64,000 nt of DNA, taken from Lytechinus pictus. Lineage: Eukaryota; Echinodermata; Echinoidea; Temnopleuroida; Toxopneustidae. This document shows, piece by piece, positions 33,865-43,022 of this stretch. Numbering within the stretch: the stretch's first letter is position 1; every line of letters starts with the position of its first letter. The stretch is from the NCBI RefSeq assembly GCF_037042905.1, contig NC_087261.1, positions 27,416,817-27,480,816 on the forward strand. The letters are read 5' to 3'. Under the pieces are notes generated by a model. It was given only the letters and a program-made list of their open reading frames with translations, was not told the DNA's origin and did not search any database. The translations under genes were made by a program, and so were the position numbers.

Positions 33865-34541
33865 CATATCGAATCCTATGGGACACTAACTGCGCGTGCT
33901 TTCCGCGCGTGTCTACCACTCTATGGAAATACGGGAAATACCATTGGAAATTTCATGTTTTGTTAACAATTTTGTCATTCCTGAAAAAAAGTTCCCACTT
34001 TTATCCTTAGTTTCAATGATATAATACTGATGATATCATAATATTTCCATTAAATAATTGAAATTTTTGCAAAGATATTAATTACATTCGCGTTTTGGGG
34101 TCAAAAACACCCCCTTTAATATCAAAAATAGGATGAAACTCAACGTAAAATCCTCCTTTATGTCACCACAAACGATTTCCCACTCGATCCAATTTCGCTT
34201 GATGGTATCGTACAGCTTAGTTTCCATGAGTCATTGTGCAGTTTTCTCTAAGCTTTACGATGATGTAAGAATGATGTTCATTGGTCAAACTTCGCGTTCG
34301 CGTTTTAGCTTTAAATAAACATGTGTCAGACCACAAGCCAATGGCAAAAGTTGTCATATTCGGGCCGGGCACGTACTGTACCTAATATGCATATCACCAT
34401 AGACAGCGCAGTGCATGCAGTGCAGCAGGCAGGGGCCACGGCCGCCGTGCCCTAGCGTATAGCCCTAGCGCTAGCCGGGCTGCGCTTTTGCGACTGTGCG
34501 TGCGCCGCTGAGCATTGGCGCGCGCAAGGGGTCCAAAAGGC
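33865..34541. mobile_element. Unidentified 677-bp insertion with TSD GTAAAAG
   Basis: Direct repeat GTAAAAG at 33858-33864 and 34542-34548; the L1 endonuclease coding sequence continues on both sides. The last 160 bp are GC-rich (GCGCGC, GTGCGTGCGCC), the rest AT-rich. No inverted ends and no frame recognised. Confidence 0.7.
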
Positions 34542-34548
34542 GTAAAAG

Positions 34549-35038
34549 GACTTGATATGGTGTGATATATTTGATTTTTTGAAAAGGAAAAAAGCAAATA
34601 TATATTGTTTTAATGCAAGACACTCATTTTGTAAAAGATTTGGAAGAAAACATTTTAAAGGAGTGGGGAGGAAGGGGCTTTTTCTCATATAAATCATCTA
34701 ATTCAAGAGGAGTTGCTATATTATTTCATAAAAACATACAATTTGTTATTAAGAGAGTAAAATGCGATACTGATGGAAACTATGTTGCTTTGAGTATCCA
34801 ATCTGGTTTTCTTGAATTTTCGTTGATTTCATTGTATGGGCCAAATAAAGATGACCCTGAGTTTGTTAGATGTATAGAAAATATCTTATTGGACTATGAT
34901 GATCCTCATAAAATTCTCTGTGGTGATTGGAATCTGGTCCAAAGTTTCGAGTTAGATACTTGTCATTATCTTAGACTTGGAAATATAAATGCACGGGAGA
35001 AGGTTCTTGAACTTAAAAATGATTTTAATTTAGTTGAT
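34549..35038 (+). pseudogene. L1-Tx1 endonuclease domain (middle part)
   Basis: After DIFDFLKRKKANIYC the frame shifts to MQDTHFVKDLEE, then SRGVAILFHKN, ISLYGPNKDDPEF, ILCGDWNLVQ and ININAREKVLELKNDFNLVD: the metal- and substrate-binding order of an APE endonuclease. Interrupted at LVD by the L2 insertion and resumed at 38941 as DPWRQLNPNSKCYTW. Confidence 0.8.
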
Positions 35039-36958
35039 TTCAGAAACAAGGTCAAATTCTGAAAGGTTGGAGTCATGTGAAATCCCAGTCTGAGAAGGCA
35101 GTAATAGATCATCAGAAAAAGGGACGTTGAATGAAGAAATGATAGACGCGACCTTATTCTCGAAGAACTCCCCAAATCTGTTGGCAAGGTCCTCATCAGA
35201 GTCATGATCAGGAAATGTGGTGGACTGCAGAGGTGAAGACAATTTCTTCACGATCTGGAACAGCTGCTTTGAATCTGATCCCGCGATCTCACCTTTGAAG
35301 TAGCTTGACTTAGCCTCAAAGAGTTTACTGTAGTAAGAGTCACATTCTTGCTTGTAAAGCTGTTTATGAATACAAAGTCCAGATTTCAGCATCAGTCGCT
35401 CAGCACGACGTCTGCACCTCTTCGCTTCCTTGATTTCTTCACTATACCATGGAGCTTTGGGCTTGATTGTGATGACCTTACTTTCTACAGGAGCATGCTT
35501 ATTGAGGAGATCCAACAATTTCATATTATACATGTTTACAGATGCTGTAGGACAAGACGATAACAAAGACATGACTAATGAATTCAAAATGTCTTGTCTG
35601 AAGGAGCAGATATCTATACTCTGTAACTTCCTGTACGTGATCCGCTTCCTTGGATTCCCAGAACTTTCAGTCTTAATTGTTGCAATGACAGCAGAATGAT
35701 CAGAAGGCAGGTTGGACAGAAGATGGATACCAGAGACTATGTCATCAACTCTCCTTGAAATGATTAAGTCTATGGTATGTCCAGCACGGTGAGTTGGCTC
35801 CTGAACATGCTGCTGAAATCCAAGTGAGTCCAGAGAACCAAGGAAGGTTCTTACATAGCTTGCACTAGTGTTATCAACATGAATGTTGAAGTCCCCAACT
35901 ATTAGGGGACAATTATCATCGATAGCTGCAGACTCCAAGAGAGTGAAGAATTCAGATGTGAACATTCCGCAAGTCAGTTTGTTCGAAGAAGAAGGTGGCG
36001 GTCGATAAACTGCATACAGATGCAGAACTGACGACGGTGAGAAACGGATGCTAAGGTCCAGGAGCTCGAAAGATGAAAACTTGTGTATTTCCTTTACGGA
36101 TGTGGTGGCAGATGATCGATGGATGACACATATGCCTCCTCCTCTAGAGGTCTTTCGAGGACAATGTAGGATTTCATAATTGGGAAGCGTTGACTTTAAG
36201 TCAGCTATAACAGTGTCATCCCTGCAATCTCCTGTGAGCCATGACTCAGTGACAACTAGTACGTCAAGGTTGTTATCCAGGATTAGATCACATGTGCACA
36301 CTGTTTTATTGCTCAAAGAACGTGCATTCCAAAGGCCAATTACAGTCTGATTTCCTTTCTTCAGACCTTTATTACATACAAGACTAAAGTCTGCCTCACC
36401 AGATGAAATGCAGGTCAATGAAGTGTCTTTAGTAGGAGATTTATCATCCGGGAAAGTGGATAAAGATGATCGCAAGATCTTATTCCTCCTTTTCATCCAT
36501 GTTCTCTTACTACGTTTTGTTCTCTTCTTGTGCGAGATTCCAAGGGTAGTAAGCTTCTTCCACAGTACAGGAGATAGACGCTGGTGGCAAATATCATGGT
36601 GGGCGACATCATACAACTGTTCCCTGGTATAGGTAATAGTCTTTGGCGCTGTATCACAGCTGCCGCAACCAACATCAGGCCCAGGATTAGGACTAATATC
36701 ACCATCCTTCAAAAGGGATATTTGGTAAGAAGCATCTGAATTTGGGTAATAGTTAATTCGTCTACCGTAGAATCTCCTAACACATGCAGAAGTGGACAAG
36801 AACGGTTGTGGTACAGTACATGTAGGCTTAAGTACATGTTTGATAAAATGCTGACCATTATCATGTCCAAGGCACAGTCCAAGAAGAAACACAATTGTAA
36901 AACACTTGACTGCATCCATTGTTGTGGACAGTCCTGCTTGTCTGTTACAATAGGGCAT
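35039..36958 (-). CDS. L2 LINE ORF, 5' half: signal-like segment, 2A-like motif, endonuclease
   Basis: About 640 codons without a stop. Residues 14-31 (MDAVKCFTIVFLLGLCLG) look like a signal peptide or membrane anchor. DGDISPNPGP at 85-94 is a 2A-like ribosome-skipping motif, with the acidic residue before xNPGP replaced by Ser. A basic region follows (120-150), then an AP-endonuclease domain at about 205-440: LWNARSL, VTESWLTG, GGGICVIHR, YRPPP, VGDFNIHVD and SDHSAV, then the linker to RT (KAPWYSEEIKEAKR). The reading frame is intact up to the inversion breakpoint. It encodes part of a retrotransposon polyprotein, not a host gene; the plus-strand neighbour carries the RT. Confidence 0.85.
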
Positions 36959-37261
36959 TGGTAAAGGTGATAATCAGGCTTGAGTGAGTATCAATACTAC
37001 TGAGTACACTATGCAAGATCAACAACATGGCTACATTACAGCAGTGTGAAGTTGGAAGTAAGAAAAGTACAAGTCCAGATCTTTAAAACCTGTGACTCAA
37101 ATTCAACAAAACTTGTCCAGAACAATATATAGATGAATTCAAATCCACTGTTGATAATTTGGTTCCAGATAACAACAAAAGTCACCCGAATTAAGCAAAG
37201 AAATAGAGAGCAGATAGAGGAGCTGCCAACAGGTTGAGCGCTCTTACAATTTACATTACAG

Positions 37262-38818
37262 GTTAAGCGTGTCATCAAGTCACTTCCTTCGAAATCTTGT
37301 AGCTTGGATCCCCTCCCAACTTGGCTAGTGAAGGCATGCCTCGACGAACTCCTGCCTGTTATAACTCTCATCATGAACCTTTCCTTATCATCTGGTGTTG
37401 TTCCTGAGTCTTTTAAAACAGCCTGTGTTTTGCCACTTTTGAAAAAACCCAGCCTGGAAACTAATGATTTCAAGAACTACAGACCTATTGCTAATTTGCC
37501 ATTTCTTAGTAAAGTTCTTGAAAGAATTGTTGCTGCTCAGCTCCGAACTCACCTTGATGAAAAAGGGCTGTTTCCACCAAATCAGTCAGCTTATCGCCAC
37601 TTTCATTCTACTGAAACGGCCCTGTTAAAGGTTCAGAATGATCTTCTACTTGCTGTGGATAAAGGACAAGAGGCTGTTCTTATCCTTTTGGATTACTCAG
37701 CTGCGTTTGACACGCTGGACCATGGTGTTCTTCTTCAACGTTTGGAACATGATTACGGCTTCAGTGGAACTGTTCTTCTTTGGTTGGAATCCTACCTTGC
37801 CGGACGAAGCCATAAGGTTGTCGTGAATGGTTCATTTTCTAAACCCTTTTCTCTGCCCTATGGTGTCCCGCAAGGCTCCGTTATCGGACCTCTCTTGTAT
37901 ATCCTGTATACTGGTCCTTTAGGAAGGATTATCAACTCTCATACAGGTATCCAGTATACTACCTATGCTGATGATACTCAGATATATCTCACCATGAAGC
38001 CAGCGGATCGAGGAGTTGCTGTTCAAAGACTGTCTGCCTGCATTGCTGATATCAAGCGTTGGTCATTCGACAACAAGGTTCAGCTCAATGAACTAAAAAC
38101 TGAGATGCTGCATGTTTTCTCTAGGTTTAGGAGTTCAGGTCATTTACCTTGTTTAGATTTTCTCGCTGGAAATATCAGTGGTTCAGATACTGTAAGGGAT
38201 CTTGGAGTTATTATTGATAACAACTTGACCCTTAACCAGCATATCAGAAATGTTTGTCGTTGTGCATCATGGGGTATTTGTAAGATAGGGAAGTTAAGAA
38301 AGTATCTTGATAAATCATCTACTGAACGTATAGTACATGCCTTTGTATCATCCCATTTAGATTATTGTAATGCTTTACTTGCTGGTTTACCTCAATCTAG
38401 TATAGCCCCCCTTCAAAGAATTCAAAATACTGCAGCTAGATTGGTAACCCTCACTAAGAAATTTGAACATATCACCCCTATTCTCTACTCCCTCCATTGG
38501 CTTCAGGTTCATAATAGAATTATTTTCAAGCTCCTTCTCCTTGTCTATAAAATCATCCATGGTCTCGCCCCATCCTACCTTCAAAATCTTATCTCTCTCT
38601 GTCACTCATCCTCTGCAACTCAACGTCTCCGATCTTCTTCTACTGCTCACCTTCGACTATCTCTAGGACCCCGCACTTTTACCCGTTATGGCGATCGTGC
38701 TTTTTCTGCTCTTGCCCCTAAACTCTGGAACAATCTCCCCATCTCCATCCGTAATGCATCCACTGTCGAATCTTTCAAAACACTCCTCAAATCTTACCTC
38801 ATTAAGCAGTCCTCTTAG
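37262..38818 (+). CDS. L2 LINE ORF, 3' half: reverse transcriptase and C-terminus
   Basis: Frame open from about 37262 to the TAG at 38818. RT blocks in order: KSCSLDPLPTWLVKACL, NYRPIANLPFLSKVLERI, NQSAYRHFHSTETAL, LLDYSAAFDTLDH, GVPQGSVIGPLLY, then TYADDTQIYL with the catalytic YADD, and LGVIIDNNLT. The C-terminus has the usual HLDYCNALLAGLP, QRIQNTAARLV, LHWLQVHNRIIFK and APKLWNNLPISIR. No RNase H. No stops in the RT, so the element is young relative to the host L1. It lies in the opposite orientation to its own 5' half, so no complete polyprotein can be read through. Confidence 0.92.
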   Translation, partial: VKRVIKSLPSKSCSLDPLPTWLVKACLDELLPVITLIMNLSLSSGVVPESFKTACVLPLLKKPSLETNDFKNYRPIANLPFLSKVLERIVAAQLRTHLDEKGLFPPNQSAYRHFHSTETALLKVQNDLLLAVDKGQEAVLILLDYSAAFDTLDHGVLLQRLEHDYGFSGTVLLWLESYLAGRSHKVVVNGSFSKPFSLPYGVPQGSVIGPLLYILYTGPLGRIINSHTGIQYTTYADDTQIYLTMKPADRGVAVQRLSACIADIKRWSFDNKVQLNELKTEMLHVFSRFRSSGHLPCLDFLAGNISGSDTVRDLGVIIDNNLTLNQHIRNVCRCASWGICKIGKLRKYLDKSSTERIVHAFVSSHLDYCNALLAGLPQSSIAPLQRIQNTAARLVTLTKKFEHITPILYSLHWLQVHNRIIFKLLLLVYKIIHGLAPSYLQNLISLCHSSSATQRLRSSSTAHLRLSLGPRTFTRYGDRAFSALAPKLWNNLPISIRNASTVESFKTLLKSYLIKQSS

Positions 38819-38938
38819 TTCCATATCCTGTTCTCTTTCACTGTATTTTGCTACTTCTTTTTTCTCTTTCCAATGCGCTTAGAAACTGTTGTATTAAGCG
38901 CTATATAAATGTTAATTATTATTATTTATTATTATTAT

Positions 38939-39529
38939 TTGATCCATGGCGTCAGCTAAATCCAAATTCAAAATGTTATACTTGGAGACAACCCACACCA
39001 TTAAAGCAAAGTAGATTAGATTATTTTTTGATATCTTCAGATATTTTTTCTTTGGTTAAAAATGTGATATTGATTTAGGATATCGTACCGATCACTCAAT
39101 GGTCAGTTTAGAGATTGTGTTAGATAAATGTCATAAGCGATTCAATTATTGGAAGTTTAATAACTCAATTTTAAAAAAACTGAATATGTTGATCTTATTA
39201 AGGAAAAAGTAAAAGAAATTACGTTGCAATATGTTGATATTGATTGTCTTCATGGTAAAGCTTTTGAAACTGTTAGAAAAGAATAACTTAGATTTATTAT
39301 TCATGATCAGTTGTTTGTTGATACACTGTTGATGGAGTTGAGAGCAGCGACTATATTGTATGTAATAAGACAGAAGAGAAAATAAGATATTGTAGAAAAA
39401 AACCTGGAAATTGAAATACTTCACTTAGAAAAACTTTTAGACCAAAATATAAATACTAGAAAAAATTTACAAAAAATTAGACTACTTAGGGAAGAATTGG
39501 AACAATTTAGACATCAGAAACTTGAAATG
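38939..39529 (+). pseudogene. L1-Tx1 endonuclease C-terminus and linker
   Basis: DPWRQLNPNSKCYTW..PLKQSRLDYFLISSDIF, then a frameshift before the DHS-like segment (RTDHSMVSLEI region near 39088-39115). After that comes a lysine/glutamate-rich linker with stops, ending QKLEM at 39529. Confidence 0.75.
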
Positions 39530-39782
39530 AGGGGCCCACATTGCACAAGCATTGCTTTTTAGTGGGTCCCTCCATTTCCATCTTAATTTAATTTTTATTG
39601 AAAAATAGTATACATATTTAAAACCTACAATGTGTTGCCCAAATTGTCTAAGTGTTTTTTTTTTCACAACATAATTATGTATTATTAATTTTTTTTTGCA
39701 ACGGATACAAATATTTATGGTTATATATGGTATACAATTTGTTTTTGTTTGATAAAAGTGAAATAAATAAATTTGAATTTGA
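39530..39782 (+). mobile_element. Short 3' end of another LINE inside the L1
   Basis: About 253 bp, GGGGCCCACATTGC.. to ..AAATAAATAAATTTGAATTTGA, a 3'-UTR-like AT-rich sequence with a terminal repeat tail. Flanked by GAAATG (39524-39529) and GAATG (39781-39785). Joining the flanks gives L1 codons QKLEM-VANRL in frame. Confidence 0.6.
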
Positions 39783-39917
39783 ATGGTAGCAAACAGATTA
39801 AGACTTCAAATAATGCAATATGGAGAAAAACCGTCTAAATATTTTTTTAATCTTGGAAAGCAGAGGATAGCAGAAAAAATATTTGTTAAATTGATTGATG
39901 ATAATGGTACAGTATTG
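39783..39917 (+). pseudogene. L1-Tx1 segment before RT
   Basis: VANRLRLQIMQYGEKPSKYF then NLGKQRIAEKIFVKLIDDNG, the conserved GEKPSKYFFNL block of L1/Tx1 ORF2. It reads in frame into the inserted LINE at 39918, creating a chimeric frame. Confidence 0.8.
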
Positions 39918-41756
39918 GTACAGTACTGGTCAAATTATAAAGCTGTCAGAAATAATGTGAAGAAGGACTGTAGAAAAGCGTATTGGACATATGTTAATAC
40001 ATTGTTTGCCTGTGATGACAATAGACGTAGGTTTTGGGCTTTTATAAGAACTCGCAAAAACTCGCCTCCTCCTCCTAAGTTTAGGTTTAATGATGTAAAT
40101 ATTTCAAATCCTGGAGATATTGCAGATGCTTTCAGTTCTTATTTTAGTTCTGTATTTAGTCAGCAATGTACTCTACCTGATGATCCCCCTACTTGTAATT
40201 TGCACATTCCTGTTCTTTCACATTTCTCTGTATCTTCTTCACAGGTTCACTTGGCTCTTCTTCGTCTGCAGAGAAATAAGTCTCCTGGACCTGACGGCAT
40301 TCTTCCCAGTATACTTCTTGAAGTTGCAGAAGAAATTTCACTTCCTATTTCTATTCTTTTCAATACATCCTTAGGTTGTGGCAAAGTTCCATTGTCCTGG
40401 AAACGGGCACATATTACACCCGTTTTCAAGGGTGGGGACAAATCACTTGTCACGAACTATCGTCCTGTTGCTTTAACCTCAGTTCTTTGTAAGCTCCTTG
40501 AGGGTTTTATCGTTAAGAACATCCAGGAACATATTTATACAAATGGACTTCTCAACTCTGGGCAGCATGGTTTTGTCTCTGGTAAAAGCTGTGTAACACA
40601 ATTGACAAATGTTTATCACCAGTGGAGTTGTACCTTGGACAAAACCCGTGCACCCAGGATTGATGCAGTCTTCTTAGATATGTCGAAGGCATTCGACAGA
40701 ATGCCACACACACAGCTTTTGTATAAACTTGCCAAATCATTTAACATTCAGGGTAGTTTATGGAACTGGATTCACTCCTTTCTCTCCAACAGATCTCAGC
40801 AAGTTTTGTTTTTAGGTTCTTCATCGGACTGGATTGATGTCCCAAGCGACGTCCCCCAAGGGAGTGTCCTGGGTCCCACACTTTTTAACTTGTTTGTCAA
40901 TGATATCTCCCATTATGCTCTATCTCCTTGTGTTCTGTTTGCAGATGATGTTCTTATTTTTAGGAACATCTATTCATCTGCAGATGAACATCAACTTCAA
41001 TCAGATCTTGTTGCTTTGAATTCTTGGTGTGCAAGAAATGGAATGACTTTTAATACCTCAAAGACAAAGGTGATGCATATCACAAGAAGTAGACGAGTTA
41101 ACCCACCTACCTATTACTTAAACAATACTGCTCTAAGTTCTGATTCTTCCATTAGATACCTGGGACTGATCCTCTCTTCCGATCTCTCCTGGAAAACCCA
41201 CATTGACTCTGTTGTATCACGTGCTAATCGTCTATTGGGATTCATAAGACTGGTGGCACGTGGTGCTTCTGCATCTTCTATATTCTGCTTATACAAGTCA
41301 ATAGTATTACCGATCTTAGAGTATGGTGTGCCTGCATGGCATCCCATAACCTCAAAACAGGTGGATAAGCTTGAGCGTGTTCAGAGGACAGCCACTAGAC
41401 TTGCCCTAAAACAGCGTCGTGGTGAGATGTCCTACGAAGATAGGCTCAAACTTCTCGACTGGTCTTCACTTGCCTCCCGACGAGATTATCTCCTATGTTC
41501 CTTTGCAATTAAGTGTCTTCGTGGAATTTGTAACTGTGAACAGCTCAGTGCAAATATCTATATCAACCCCCGCCATCCTGAAACACTTTCTTTCCGTCAT
41601 CTGCCCTCTAGAACTCAGTCTTTTTTCTTTTCACCCTCTAGGCGCCTTCCAAGACTTTGGGACACTCTTCCTCTAAGTGTAAGAGATAATGCTGTTTCAA
41701 CTTCCCTCTCTTCATTTCTTTCTTCTTTAAAGGGAGCACTCCTGTCCAACTCATAA
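39918..41756 (+). CDS. Reverse transcriptase of the inserted LINE
   Basis: Open frame to the TAA at 41756. Landmarks: FWAFIRTRKN, NKSPGPDGILPSILLEVAEE, WKRAHITPVFKGGDK, NYRPVALTSVLCKLLE, QHGFVSGKSCVTQL, FLDMSKAFDRMPH, VPQGSVLGPTLFNLFVNDI, LFADDVLIF (catalytic FADD), LGLILSSDLSWKTHI and LEYGVPAWHPI. The C-terminus RLKLLDWSSLASRRDYLLC is typical of CR1/Jockey-type ORF2. Endonuclease absent (5' truncation), no RNase H. The frame joins upstream L1 codons from 39783, giving 657 codons in total. A retroelement remnant, not a host gene. Confidence 0.9.
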   Translation, partial: VQYWSNYKAVRNNVKKDCRKAYWTYVNTLFACDDNRRRFWAFIRTRKNSPPPPKFRFNDVNISNPGDIADAFSSYFSSVFSQQCTLPDDPPTCNLHIPVLSHFSVSSSQVHLALLRLQRNKSPGPDGILPSILLEVAEEISLPISILFNTSLGCGKVPLSWKRAHITPVFKGGDKSLVTNYRPVALTSVLCKLLEGFIVKNIQEHIYTNGLLNSGQHGFVSGKSCVTQLTNVYHQWSCTLDKTRAPRIDAVFLDMSKAFDRMPHTQLLYKLAKSFNIQGSLWNWIHSFLSNRSQQVLFLGSSSDWIDVPSDVPQGSVLGPTLFNLFVNDISHYALSPCVLFADDVLIFRNIYSSADEHQLQSDLVALNSWCARNGMTFNTSKTKVMHITRSRRVNPPTYYLNNTALSSDSSIRYLGLILSSDLSWKTHIDSVVSRANRLLGFIRLVARGASASSIFCLYKSIVLPILEYGVPAWHPITSKQVDKLERVQRTATRLALKQRRGEMSYEDRLKLLDWSSLASRRDYLLCSFAIKCLRGICNCEQLSANIYINPRHPETLSFRHLPSRTQSFFFSPSRRLPRLWDTLPLSVRDNAVSTSLSSFLSSLKGALLSNS

Positions 41757-42239
41757 ATAACTCCATTTTCTTTCCATTTTTTATTATTATTATTATTATT
41801 ATTATTTTTTTTTTTTTTTTTTTTTTTTTTTGGCTTTCTTTTTAACACCTCATTCGTGCTATGATTCCAACAATGACATTTCTTTGATGATTATTTTTGT
41901 CTGCTGTATTATACAGTGCATATATCTCTTCCCCCTCTCTTCTCCTCTATTTAGTTGGAACTTTATTACCTCTAGAACAGTTATACTGAATTAATTTTTG
42001 CCATTACACTTTTCCTGTAATTTGATATGCTTGCCATATTACCTAAATAATTACATGTACTTTGCATATTTCATTCTATGATGTGCATCCAACATTTGTG
42101 TTTCCTTTATTGTAATTTGATTCAATTATCTGTCAGTAAGGATTTAGTATATAATTATTTTTTTTTTTTCAATTAATATTTTAGAATAATGCTCAAGTAG
42201 TACAGGCTGTATGATCTGTTATATCCATTTGGTACAGTT

Positions 42240-42279
<40 letters not shown>

Positions 42280-42800
42280 TCCTCTTTAGCAAAATTGTTG
42301 GGGGCACATAAAATTCTAAAAATCTCAATATCATTTCTATATTTTTTTAATTATTATTATTACTATGCAGTTCTTAATTTCTCTTCTTTTTCTTCATCAA
42401 AGGAGGCGAGTTTCCTGTAATTTTATTTTACTATTTGTTGTCTCAATGATTGTTATGTATTAGGTGCTGGAGCCTGGCGAGTACACATGTCATTAATAGG
42501 AATGTGGAGGCATGCTCTTGCTGTTGTCTAGGGCATTCCTCCTTATTTCATTTCATTGTTGCTTTTCAGGCTCTAGTACCTCACTCAAATCTGAGTTATC
42601 TTTGTGCTATGTTATGTTAAGCATTACACACATATCAGTCCGGCATGGGTATTCAAATTCTTCCCAATACCCGTCTTTATTCCTTTTACTGTATCTTGCC
42701 TGGCGTTACGTACATACTTTTTAAAATAATGTTTGTCAATGTGTTGTATTTGAATTTTAATAATGTGCAATTTTATATATTGAATGTGCAATATTCTCTC

Positions 42801-42886
42801 AACGGTTTTTCCATGAGGGCTCGCATGCCTCTGGGCAATAGTACTGAATTTTACTTTTGCGAGCCCTGGCCCATGGAAAAACCGTT
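42801..42886. repeat. 86-bp palindrome in LINE 3' UTR
   Basis: Arms AACGGTTTTTCCATG and CATGGAAAAACCGTT, continued by GGGCTCGCA/TGCGAGCCC, with an about 30-bp loop. Confidence 0.75.
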
Positions 42887-43022
42887 TTCTTACTGTTTTC
42901 TTCTTCTCTTTCATTTCTACCTTATCTATATTTAATTATTCAATTTCAAATTGTATTTATGTAAATACATTGTACAATTTTTGTATGTTTTTATGGCCAA
43001 ATAAATAATAATAATAATAATA

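Larger units (their letters stand above)
35039..38938. mobile_element. L2-type LINE with 5' inversion (twin-priming product)
   Basis: TSD TTGAT (35034-35038, 38939-38943). The 5' part lies on the minus strand (35039 to about 37255) and the 3' part on the plus strand (about 37256-38938). The protein stops at ..SEFDLVSE on the inverted part and resumes at VKRVIKSLPSKSCSLDP on the other. The 3' end is GCGCTATATAAATG followed by (ATT)n. Nearly full length. Confidence 0.85.
39918..43022 (+). mobile_element. CR1/Jockey-group LINE, 5'-truncated, inside the L1
   Basis: Flanked by ATTG (39914-39917, 43023-43026). It starts within the endonuclease-RT linker, carries an intact RT frame to 41756, a long 3' UTR with poly-T runs (41808-41830, 42241-42277) and a palindrome (42801-42886), and ends GGCCAAATAAATAATAATAA. 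Confidence 0.8.
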
